This document shows, piece after piece, positions 1 through 5,363 of a stretch of 7,672 nt of DNA. Source of the stretch: Syntrophobacterales bacterium (lineage in GTDB: Bacteria > Desulfobacterota > Desulfobaccia > Desulfobaccales > 0-14-0-80-60-11); contig JAGVPN010000020.1 of the NCBI GenBank assembly GCA_020052215.1, forward strand, positions 1-7,672, in the 5' to 3' direction. Under the pieces are notes generated by a model. That model had not been told where the DNA came from. It did not search any database and was given only the letters and a program-made list of their open reading frames with translations. Within the stretch, counting starts at the first letter, position 1, and each line of letters begins with the position of its first letter. Position numbers and translations under genes: made by a program.

Positions 1-11
1 CGCCTGCCCAT

Positions 12-33
12 GGACAGCCGGGGGCGGCTGTCC
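12..33. repeat. Perfect 9-bp hairpin with GGGG loop
   Basis: GGACAGCCG (12-20) is the exact reverse complement of CGGCTGTCC (25-33), leaving a four-base loop of G. A second, smaller stem, CACCG (41-45) with CGGTG (56-60), follows at once. Neither is followed by a T-run on either strand, so they do not look like intrinsic terminators. They may belong to the end of a gene outside the window or to a structured intergenic element. Confidence 0.5.
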
Positions 34-168
34 TACATCTCACCGCCGAGGGTGACGGTGCGACATTTTCATGCTTCGTTGTGTCCGTGAGGAAATGATC
101 GTTGGTATAGGACAGGGGCGGGGAAAGGCGTGAGGCTGCTTTAAGAATGGGGGATTCAGCCGGCAAGG

Positions 169-207
169 GCCGGGAAACCAGCTTCGGAGGAAAAATGGTT
201 TCCCGGC
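169..207 (-). repeat. 12-bp inverted repeat just 3' of the HEAT-repeat gene
   Basis: GCCGGGAAACCA (169-180) pairs perfectly with TGGTTTCCCGGC (196-207) around a 15-base loop. An alternative outer pairing joins CAGCCGG (158-164) to CCGGCTG (203-209). On the minus strand it lies 18 bases after the stop codon of the HEAT-repeat gene, the usual place for a terminator or an mRNA-stabilising stem. No T-run follows on either strand, so it is not a canonical rho-independent terminator. Confidence 0.5.
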
Positions 208-225
208 TGGACACGGTTGCTCAGA

Positions 226-1698
226 TTAATAGCGGCACAAACCCTTGGCGCAGGAGCTGAGAAAGGCTTCTTTATTTTCCTCCCAGTATTTGTTCCAAGC
301 TACCTGATCTTCGCCAAAATTTTTTCCGGTTATCTGAGTTAGCGCCATGGCCGCGGCTTCACGGACACCCCCGGACTTATCACTCAAAGCTTTGATGAGG
401 GGCTTAACGGCGCGGGGCGAGCCGATCTCGCCCATCGCCACCGCGGCGCTTACCCGGACGGGCAATTCGTCATTGTTTAGGACGCTGACCAGGGCTTTGA
501 TGGCCCGGGGGGACTTCATTTTGCCCAGGGCCGCGACTGCCGCGGCCCGGACACTTTCTTTCTTGTCCTTCAGGAGGTCAAAGAGAGCCGGCACCGCCAT
601 GGGGTCCCCTATCGCTCCCAAAGCCTTCGCCGCACTGGCGCGTACGCTGGGGGCCTCGTCTTTCAGGGCGGCTAATAAGGGTTTGACCGCGTTGGGAGAT
701 TTAATTTCCGCCAGCGCCTCTGCCGCACTCATCCGGACATTGGGGTCCTCGTCCTTCAAGGCGCCGATGAACATCCCTTCGATCTTGGGAGACTTCATCC
801 CGGCCAGCGCCTCGATAACTGCGGCTCGCATCTGGGGATTCTTATCCGTGAAGGCCGCAATTAAAGGCCCCTGGGACAGCTTTACATCACTTTTCCCCCC
901 CAGCGCCTCGGCCGCAGCGACTCTGACTTGGGCATCGCTGTCTTTCAACGCGGCTACCAGGGCTTTTACAGACTGACTGTCGCCTATATCGCCTAAGGCC
1001 ACGGCCGCCAAGCGGCGAACTTTCTCATTGGGGTCCTTCAGAGCGGCAACCAGGGGCAAGGTGGCTTTTTTATCCCCGATCTCTCCCAAAGCCACGGCTG
1101 CGGTCCCCCGCATTTCGGGTTTTTTATCCTTTAAGGCCGCAATTAACGGGTCCACCGCCTTGGGATCGTTGATTTCTCCCAAGGCCCTGGCGGCGGCGGC
1201 TTGCACATCAAGATTTTCATCCTGCAGGGCCGCAATCAAAGCTGACACCGCTTTGGGATTTTCGAGCTCTTCCAGGGCCACGGCGGCCAAAACCCGGACG
1301 TGGGGGTTTTTATCCTTCAAGGCGACAATCAACGGCTCTAAGGCCGGGTCGCCGATTTTCCCCAAAGCCACTGCGGCTTCAATGCCGGGGGAGGTGTTTT
1401 CAGCAATTTTAGATTCGGGGTCGGCCTTCAATTCTATCCCGGTGCTATCGCCCAGCATCCCGATGAGCAAGGGGATGGCCGGGACAGCCTTTTCCCCCAT
1501 GTTTCCCAACTTGTTGGCGGCTTGGGCTCGCTTGACCGCCTCCGGGGAATATAGGCCTTCCACTTCTGTTTTGACTTCGGCGGAAAGGTTGGAGGGAATA
1601 TTTTCCTTGGGGATATTGGGCTGGGCATAACAGTTGAACCCAAGGAATAAAACGGTGACCAGAACTGAAAGCGCCAGATTAACTTTTGCCAATCTCAT
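226..1698 (-). CDS. Exported HEAT-repeat (PBS-lyase HEAT-like) protein
   Basis: A 490-residue protein, most likely a periplasmic or envelope protein-protein interaction scaffold; no catalytic domain is visible. Residues 1-25 form a signal peptide (basic MRLAK start, hydrophobic core, cleavage likely after CYA). Residues about 50-458 are roughly 31-residue helical repeats with the pattern AVxPLIAALKDxxxxVRxxAAxALGEIGDP. About twelve are clear, and a divergent first unit near 50-72 makes thirteen. The unit at 71-118 carries an extra acidic/polar insertion (84-105) and the one at 246-276 has a few extra residues. The tail keeps ITGKNFGEDQVAWNKYW, a Gly/Asp/Trp ending that I recall from other HEAT-repeat proteins, then a terminal Cys pair (SSCAKGLC). 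The ATG is preceded by AGGAGGG (minus strand, 1703-1709). It lies 186 bases downstream of the transglycosylase gene on the same strand. Partner and function cannot be read from sequence. Confidence 0.93.
   Translation of the reverse strand: MRLAKVNLALSVLVTVLFLGFNCYAQPNIPKENIPSNLSAEVKTEVEGLYSPEAVKRAQAANKLGNMGEKAVPAIPLLIGMLGDSTGIELKADPESKIAENTSPGIEAAVALGKIGDPALEPLIVALKDKNPHVRVLAAVALEELENPKAVSALIAALQDENLDVQAAAARALGEINDPKAVDPLIAALKDKKPEMRGTAAVALGEIGDKKATLPLVAALKDPNEKVRRLAAVALGDIGDSQSVKALVAALKDSDAQVRVAAAEALGGKSDVKLSQGPLIAAFTDKNPQMRAAVIEALAGMKSPKIEGMFIGALKDEDPNVRMSAAEALAEIKSPNAVKPLLAALKDEAPSVRASAAKALGAIGDPMAVPALFDLLKDKKESVRAAAVAALGKMKSPRAIKALVSVLNNDELPVRVSAAVAMGEIGSPRAVKPLIKALSDKSGGVREAAAMALTQITGKNFGEDQVAWNKYWEENKEAFLSSCAKGLCRY
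325..1344 (-). repeat. Tandem coding repeats of about 93 bp (HEAT units)
   Basis: Eleven consecutive helical units of about 31 codons (residues 119-457 of the HEAT protein) form a diverged tandem array at DNA level. The phrases encoding ALKD, VRxxAA and ALGEIGDP recur each period. Units are clearly related but none is identical, so this is an old, selected array rather than a recent expansion. The repetition also explains the long open antisense frames on the plus strand here. Confidence 0.85.
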
Positions 1699-1758
1699 AA
1701 TTCCCTCCTGTGCCGGCCATCATAAAAGCTGCGGGTAGACGCTTTACGTATTTTGCCC

Positions 1759-1787
1759 CTTCTAACACAGGTTAGCCGCCAAGTCAA
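1759..1787 (-). promoter_or_regulatory. Putative sigma-70-type promoter of the HEAT-repeat gene
   Basis: On the minus strand TTGACT (plus 1782-1787) is followed after exactly 17 bases by TAGAAG (plus 1759-1764). The first box matches TTGACA at five of six positions, the second matches TATAAT at four of six. It would start transcription about 55 bases before the HEAT ATG. This allows expression independent of the upstream transglycosylase gene. The match is moderate and could be chance. Confidence 0.4.
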
Positions 1788-1884
1788 TGGAAGACTCGGT
1801 TTTTCCTTCCCGAGCAGGGCAAACCTGTCCTTCCATAAAGCAACTGCGGGAATTCGGCTGGGGCGGTGGTTCAGGATGATAAAA

Positions 1885-2373
1885 CTAATTTCGCAGCTTG
1901 TTGGGCTTGCCAGTCACTAAGGCGGATGTTGCAAAAAGCTGCGCCTGGTTATAAGCCCGGATGACCTCGCGCTCATAGGCTGAGGTGCAGCTAGCGTTAT
2001 ACTTTCTCAAAACTTTCCTGATGTCCCCGTTGTATCTCTGCATCAGACTGGCCAAAACCGCCGCCCCGCCCATGATATTGGCCCTGGGGTTGTGCGGGTC
2101 CACCCCATACTTTTTGGCGGTGTCCTGGTGCAGTTGCATCAGGCCAAAGCAGCGCCCCGATTTGGCGTCCTTATCATATCTCGATTCAATGGCGCATACG
2201 GCCTGGATGAGGTAAGGTGAAATTTTGTAGCGTTTGGCGGCTTCCTTGATGTAGTTCCAGTACTCCTGCTTTAAGAAAAGATCGCCTATGGGGGGAGGAG
2301 TTTTGGGCCAGGGTTCGGCCCAGGCCGGGACGGTTAAGATGGTTAGGAGCAGAAATATAATTAACGTTTTCAC
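1885..2373 (-). CDS. Secreted lytic transglycosylase (SLT/GH23 family)
   Basis: A 162-residue enzyme expected to cleave the MurNAc-GlcNAc bond of peptidoglycan with 1,6-anhydro-MurNAc formation, in the periplasm. Residues 1-19 are a signal peptide (MKTLIIFLLL start, cleavage after AWA). The SLT domain spans about 35-145. AIES supplies the probable catalytic Glu63, and GLMQL (77-81), NPRANIMGGAAVL (95-107) and KYNAS (124-128) are the family's hallmark segments. Length is near that of a minimal single-domain SLT enzyme, with no LysM or other wall-binding module. Cys60 and Cys75 flank the active site and could form a disulphide; Cys129 is unpaired. The start is GTG, chosen because AGGAGG sits nine bases upstream and the signal peptide begins there. 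A sigma-54 promoter lies upstream, and the HEAT-repeat gene follows on the same strand. Confidence 0.95.
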   Translation of the reverse strand: MKTLIIFLLLTILTVPAWAEPWPKTPPPIGDLFLKQEYWNYIKEAAKRYKISPYLIQAVCAIESRYDKDAKSGRCFGLMQLHQDTAKKYGVDPHNPRANIMGGAAVLASLMQRYNGDIRKVLRKYNASCTSAYEREVIRAYNQAQLFATSALVTGKPNKLRN

Positions 2374-2382
2374 AATTTTTTT

Positions 2383-2388
2383 CCTCCT
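2383..2388 (-). promoter_or_regulatory. Ribosome binding site fixing the GTG start of the transglycosylase
   Basis: A full AGGAGG on the minus strand lies nine bases before the GTG at 2373-2371. The first residues from that GTG are a classic signal-peptide n-region (MKTLII), so the non-ATG start is well supported. Confidence 0.8.
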
Positions 2389-2411
2389 GCGGTTTTGACT
2401 TTATTGAGTTG

Positions 2412-2476
2412 AGGTCAGGTACCAACTGGAGCAAGAAGACTGACGTAGTTCAGAAGGAGAGTCGGCAGGCTGACCT
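2412..2476 (-). repeat. Inverted repeat in the predicted 5' UTR of the transglycosylase mRNA
   Basis: AGGTCAG (2412-2418) and CTGACCT (2470-2476) are exact reverse complements separated by 51 bases. They lie between the predicted sigma-54 start site (about 2486) and the GTG start. They could close a long RNA stem or be paired operator half-sites. Seven bases over this distance is weak evidence. Confidence 0.25.
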
Positions 2477-2496
2477 AAGTTAATGGCAGACAAATC

Positions 2497-2513
2497 AGCA
2501 AAGATTGTGCCAG
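2497..2513 (-). promoter_or_regulatory. Sigma-54 (RpoN) -24/-12 promoter of the transglycosylase gene
   Basis: The minus strand reads CTGGCACAATCTTTGCT. It matches the known -24/-12 consensus YTGGCACGrNNNTTGCW at every specified position except one (A for G after TGGCAC). The invariant GG and GC are separated by exactly ten bases, as sigma-54 requires. It faces the transglycosylase gene, giving a predicted start near 2486 and a leader of roughly 113 bases. Sigma-54 promoters need an enhancer-binding ATPase, so expression is expected to be conditional. Whether the HEAT gene is co-transcribed from here is open. Confidence 0.7.
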
Positions 2514-2558
2514 AAGTTCGGATGCTAACATAAAAATTTTCGGAAAGCAAGCTAAATT

Positions 2559-2569
2559 GACCAATGGTC
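2559..2569. promoter_or_regulatory. Palindrome GACCAATGGTC, possible activator or operator site
   Basis: GACCA and TGGTC are exact reverse complements around a single central A. The site lies 46 bases upstream of the sigma-54 -24 element in the transglycosylase direction and about 200 bases upstream of the permease. It is palindromic like a dimer-binding site but short, and only one copy is seen. Confidence 0.25.
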
Positions 2570-2687
2570 TTTATACATGCGGGTAAGAGGGGCCTGGGCT
2601 CCTCATAAAAAGCCTGGTTCGGAAGAAAAATGGGGTTTCTTAGCCCACCGATTCAGGTAAAATCATTGCAGCCCAGGAGGTGTCCGG

Positions 2688-2780
2688 ATGGCCAGGCCCC
2701 GGCATTTTTTGGCCTGGCGTCAGGTTGATTTAAAGTGGTCCGGGCTGCGAGGTAGACAAAACTGTGACAGACCAAGGTAA
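2688..2780 (+). CDS. Possible 30-codon leader ORF overlapping the permease start
   Basis: ATG at 2688 follows a perfect AGGAGG (2675-2680) with seven bases spacing, a better ribosome binding site than the permease's own. The frame runs to TAA at 2778-2780, ending 14 bases inside the permease gene in another frame. The peptide starts MARPRHFLAWRQ, is Arg-rich (7 of 30) and has two Trp. The permease GTG has only a GAGG 11 bases upstream, so translation of this ORF could deliver ribosomes to it (coupling). An AGGAGG in a GC-rich leader can arise by chance; no homology is claimed. Confidence 0.3.
   Translation: MARPRHFLAWRQVDLKWSGLRGRQNCDRPR
2691..2718 (+). repeat. 8-bp hairpin upstream of the permease
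   Basis: GCCAGGCC (2691-2698) pairs perfectly with GGCCTGGC (2711-2718) around a 12-base loop containing a T-run. It lies just after the ATG of the possible leader ORF and 45 bases before the permease start. No T-run follows the stem, so it is not an intrinsic terminator. It may shape leader translation. Confidence 0.4.
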
Positions 2781-4134
2781 AGGCGGGACCCCCTGCGCTC
2801 CCGATGAGAAAAGGCCGGTAACCCTGTTCTCCGCGGCCATCATTGTCATCGCTAATATGATCGGGATCGGCGTGTTCACCACCCTGGGCTTTCAGGTGGC
2901 AAGCCTGCACTCTCCCTTTGCGGTCCTCATGCTGTGGGTGTTGGGGGGGGTGGGCGCCTTTTGCGGAGCCCTGTGCTATGGGGAACTGGGGTCGATGATG
3001 CCCAGGTCCGGCGGCGAGTACACCTATCTCTCCAATATTTATCATCCCGCCATCGGCTTTCTGTCGGGATGGGTCTCCATGGTGGCCGGGTTTGCGGCTC
3101 CCATCGCGCTGGCGGCCATTGCTTTGGGTGAATACGCCGGCGCCATCCTCCCCGGCATCGACAAGACGGTTATCGCGGTGTCAATAATTGTGATCCTCTC
3201 CCTGGTGCATCTGACGGATGTGAGATTCGGCTGCCATTTTCAAAACCTGTTCACCGGGGGAAAAATTCTCCTGATCGTCGCTTTTATCGTCTTGGGCTTT
3301 TTCGTTGCGATCCCCCAGAACATTACCCTGGCGCCGTCGCCGAGCGACCTGGAATCAATGTTCAGCCCGGCGTTTGCCATTTCACTGGTATATGTCTTTT
3401 ATGCCTATTCCGGGTGGAACTCTTCATCCTACATTGCCGGCGAGATTCTCCGGCCGGAGAGAAATCTGCCGATCTCGTTATTTCTGGGCGCGGCCTTTGT
3501 TTCCCTCTGCTATTGCCTGATCAATTATGTTTTTCTTTATACCGTGCCCATGAGCGAGCTTGCCGGTCAAATCGACGTCGGCTTCCTGTCGGCGAAATCC
3601 ATCTTCGGCGACAGAGGCGGGGCCATGATGACGGTGCTGATCTGTCTGGCGCTGATCTCCAGCCTCAGTTCCCTAATCATGGTGGGTCCCCGGGTGACCC
3701 AAACCATGAGCGAGGACATGAAACGCTTGAGGTTCTTAGCCCGACGGAATGCGAGAGGCGCCCCGGTCTTTGCCATTATCCTGCAAGCCGCGGTGGCGAT
3801 TTTTCTTACCCTGACCGCCACGTTTAATGCGGTGTTGACCTATGTCGGGTTTACCCTGGCCCTGTTCGCCTCCCTGACGGTGCTGGGGGTGTTCGTCTTG
3901 CGCCGGCGGCACCCTCTACTGCCAAGACCTTTCAAGACGTGGGGATACCCGGTAACGCCGGCGATTTTTCTCCTGCTCTACGGCTGGATGATCTGTTATT
4001 TAGTTATCGAGCGGCCTCTGCCTTCGGTGTGCGGCCTGCTGACCGTGGCCTCAGGACTCCTGTTGTACAAGCTGCTGGCGACCGTGGAGCCCCGCAGCTC
4101 TCTAGAAAAATTGGTTGACAAATCAATATCTTAG
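2764..4134 (+). CDS. APC-superfamily amino acid permease
   Basis: A 456-residue inner-membrane transporter, likely a proton-coupled or exchange carrier for amino acids or related amines; substrate cannot be told. About twelve hydrophobic helices are visible (roughly 20-43, 52-76, 96-128, 135-152, 164-184, 203-218, 236-262, 287-308, 333-351, 356-379, 397-415, 420-438). Family marks are NMIGIGVF in helix 1 (the unwound substrate-binding stretch), MPRSGGEYTYL after helix 2, YAYSGWNSSSYIAGEI with PERNLP in and after helix 6, and RPFKTWGYPVTP before helix 11. These resemble the LAT/YfnA-like branch. The GTG start is the only usable one: TAA closes the frame at 2731 and the next ATG (2857) falls inside helix 1. 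Its ribosome site is weak (GAGG, 11 bases away). It is first in an apparent operon, with the next gene 21 bases downstream. Confidence 0.93.
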   Translation: MTDQGKGGTPCAPDEKRPVTLFSAAIIVIANMIGIGVFTTLGFQVASLHSPFAVLMLWVLGGVGAFCGALCYGELGSMMPRSGGEYTYLSNIYHPAIGFLSGWVSMVAGFAAPIALAAIALGEYAGAILPGIDKTVIAVSIIVILSLVHLTDVRFGCHFQNLFTGGKILLIVAFIVLGFFVAIPQNITLAPSPSDLESMFSPAFAISLVYVFYAYSGWNSSSYIAGEILRPERNLPISLFLGAAFVSLCYCLINYVFLYTVPMSELAGQIDVGFLSAKSIFGDRGGAMMTVLICLALISSLSSLIMVGPRVTQTMSEDMKRLRFLARRNARGAPVFAIILQAAVAIFLTLTATFNAVLTYVGFTLALFASLTVLGVFVLRRRHPLLPRPFKTWGYPVTPAIFLLLYGWMICYLVIERPLPSVCGLLTVASGLLLYKLLATVEPRSSLEKLVDKSIS

Positions 4135-4155
4135 AAAATTTGAAGGAAACCGCTG

Positions 4156-5349
4156 ATGCGTAAAACCAACCTGTTCGGCACAGCAACGATGGTGCTTCTC
4201 CTGGCTCTGGGGGCGGTACCGGCATTTGGCGCCGGTCCGGAGGCTGTCTGCACCCCCGAAGGCTGCGCCGTCCCCAAAAACGACCAAACTGAGAAGCGCC
4301 TCCCGGCTTATAATGATTACGCCCGGTTCATCGCCGGCCTCAGCAACCCGGAGAGCACCCTGGCGGCGTATGAAGACAAGCCGGCCTGGGTCAGACATGC
4401 CAAGTTTTTTGACCAGAACTGGGAGAGGTTTACCCGGGGGCGACTCGCGCCCATGCGCGAGTGGGCCGCCAAGGAACTCGGCTCCGCCACCGCCGCCACC
4501 GTGTTTTATCCCTTCAGCGGCCCGGATTTCGTCAACGTGTTTGCCCTCTTCCCCCAGGCCAAGACTTACCTCCTGATTGCCCTGGAACCGGTGGGAGAGA
4601 TGCCGGATTTTTCCGCCCTCCAGGAACAGAATTTTTTTGCCAGTCTGCAAAGTTCCCTTTACGAGCTTCTCCACCTGGACTTTTTCATCACGGCAAAAAT
4701 GAAATCTTCCATCGGCAAGAGTGAACTCAAGGGCACTCTCCCGGTCCTCATGTTTTTCCTGGCCAGGGAAAAGGCCCGGGTCCTTGACGTCCAGTCTTGG
4801 GTCATGAACCCGGACGGAACCATCGCCGAGTCCCCCGCGGCGGGGCCGGGAGATCGCCCCCGGGGCATTCCGGGGGTAAAGATCGTCTTTGCCAGCCCGG
4901 GCTCGGCGGAAAATCAGACGCTCTACTATTTTCAGTTCAATCTCGGCAACGATTCCTTTGCACGAAACCAGCATTTTGTCTCTTTCCTGAAAGGCTTCGG
5001 CCCGATGACGACCTTCACCAAAGCCGCCTCATATTTGATGTACAAGCCTTACTTTTCGGTCATCCGGCAGTTCATTCTGGACCAGAGTCTTTACGTGCTG
5101 CAAGGTGATTCGGGCATCCCGTTGAAGTATTTCGACCCTGCCGTGTGGAATCTCCGATTTTACGGCGCCTACGCGGGCCCCATCTCCCTCTTCAGCAACT
5201 GCTACCAGGCGGATATGGCCAAGATGTATAAAAGGGGCCAGGATATCCAGCCTCTCCCCTTTGGGATCGGCTACCGTCACCGGGCGCGCACCTCAAACCT
5301 CATGTTCGCCTCCAAGAAGGAAAAATTGCTGGCGGGCGACCCGAATTGA
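4156..5349 (+). CDS. Secreted protein of unknown family (FYPFSGPDF motif)
   Basis: A 397-residue exported protein whose family I cannot name. Residues 1-25 are a signal peptide (MRKTNLF start, Leu/Ala core, cleavage near AFG-A), followed by a close Cys pair CTPEGC (32-37). The mature part looks like one globular domain with no transmembrane helix. Distinctive segments are FYPFSGPDFVNVFALFP (117-133) leading into an ALEPVG turn (142-147), a YYFQFNLGND strand-like stretch (257-266), FLKGFG (277-282), a KYFDP...WNLRFYG stretch (324-337) and LPFGIGYRHR (367-376). The SGPD and GIGY segments are candidates for conserved functional sites, though no known catalytic motif is recognised. The ATG has AAGGAA (4143-4148) seven bases upstream. 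It lies between a permease and a serine hydrolase on the same strand, suggesting a shared envelope or nutrient role. Confidence 0.9.
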   Translation: MRKTNLFGTATMVLLLALGAVPAFGAGPEAVCTPEGCAVPKNDQTEKRLPAYNDYARFIAGLSNPESTLAAYEDKPAWVRHAKFFDQNWERFTRGRLAPMREWAAKELGSATAATVFYPFSGPDFVNVFALFPQAKTYLLIALEPVGEMPDFSALQEQNFFASLQSSLYELLHLDFFITAKMKSSIGKSELKGTLPVLMFFLAREKARVLDVQSWVMNPDGTIAESPAAGPGDRPRGIPGVKIVFASPGSAENQTLYYFQFNLGNDSFARNQHFVSFLKGFGPMTTFTKAASYLMYKPYFSVIRQFILDQSLYVLQGDSGIPLKYFDPAVWNLRFYGAYAGPISLFSNCYQADMAKMYKRGQDIQPLPFGIGYRHRARTSNLMFASKKEKLLAGDPN

Positions 5350-5353
5350 TCCT

Positions 5354-5359
5354 GGAGAG
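5354..5359 (+). promoter_or_regulatory. Ribosome binding site favouring GTG 5364 for the serine hydrolase
   Basis: GGAGAG ends four bases before the GTG at 5364 (six bases counting from GGAG). Starting there gives MKIFTAMVFTVL, a normal signal-peptide beginning. The alternative TTG at 5346 overlaps the preceding stop codon (TTGA) but has no good ribosome site and would prepend MILESW with an acidic residue. Confidence 0.55.
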
Positions 5360-5363
5360 TTGG

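Larger units (their letters stand above)
2374..2763. other. Divergent intergenic regulatory region
   Basis: 390 bases separate the divergent transglycosylase (minus) and permease (plus) genes. It holds the sigma-54 promoter, an inverted-repeat pair and a palindrome on the transglycosylase side, and a hairpin plus a possible leader ORF on the permease side. A plus-strand promoter is not obvious. TAAAAT (2658-2663) is a possible -10 box, 12 bases before an AGGAGG, but has no good -35 partner. Confidence 0.6.

Noticed and set aside
1..90. Possible C-terminal end of a plus-strand gene (about 29 codons open to TGA at 88-90)
   Set aside because: Another plus frame is also open to about position 98, no domain is recognisable, and a strong hairpin lies inside. 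There is too little sequence to call.
347..1630. Two long plus-strand open frames (347-976 and 1028-1630) antisense to the HEAT gene
   Set aside because: They are low-complexity Ala/Ser/Thr-rich translations of the tandem HEAT repeats read backwards, with no ribosome sites or recognisable domain.
2557..2577. TTGACC followed by TATACA as a plus-strand promoter
   Set aside because: The boxes are only nine bases apart, far from the 16-18 required, and no alternative partner was found for either.
2715..2731. Sigma-54-like TGGCGTCAGGTTGA facing the permease
   Set aside because: The GG-to-GC spacing is nine instead of ten bases and the -12 element reads TTGA, so the invariant GC is absent.
4123..4974. 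283-codon minus-strand open frame opposite the unknown secreted gene
   Set aside because: It crosses the permease-secreted protein gap and opposes a gene with a good ribosome site and signal peptide; composition is typical of an antisense shadow.
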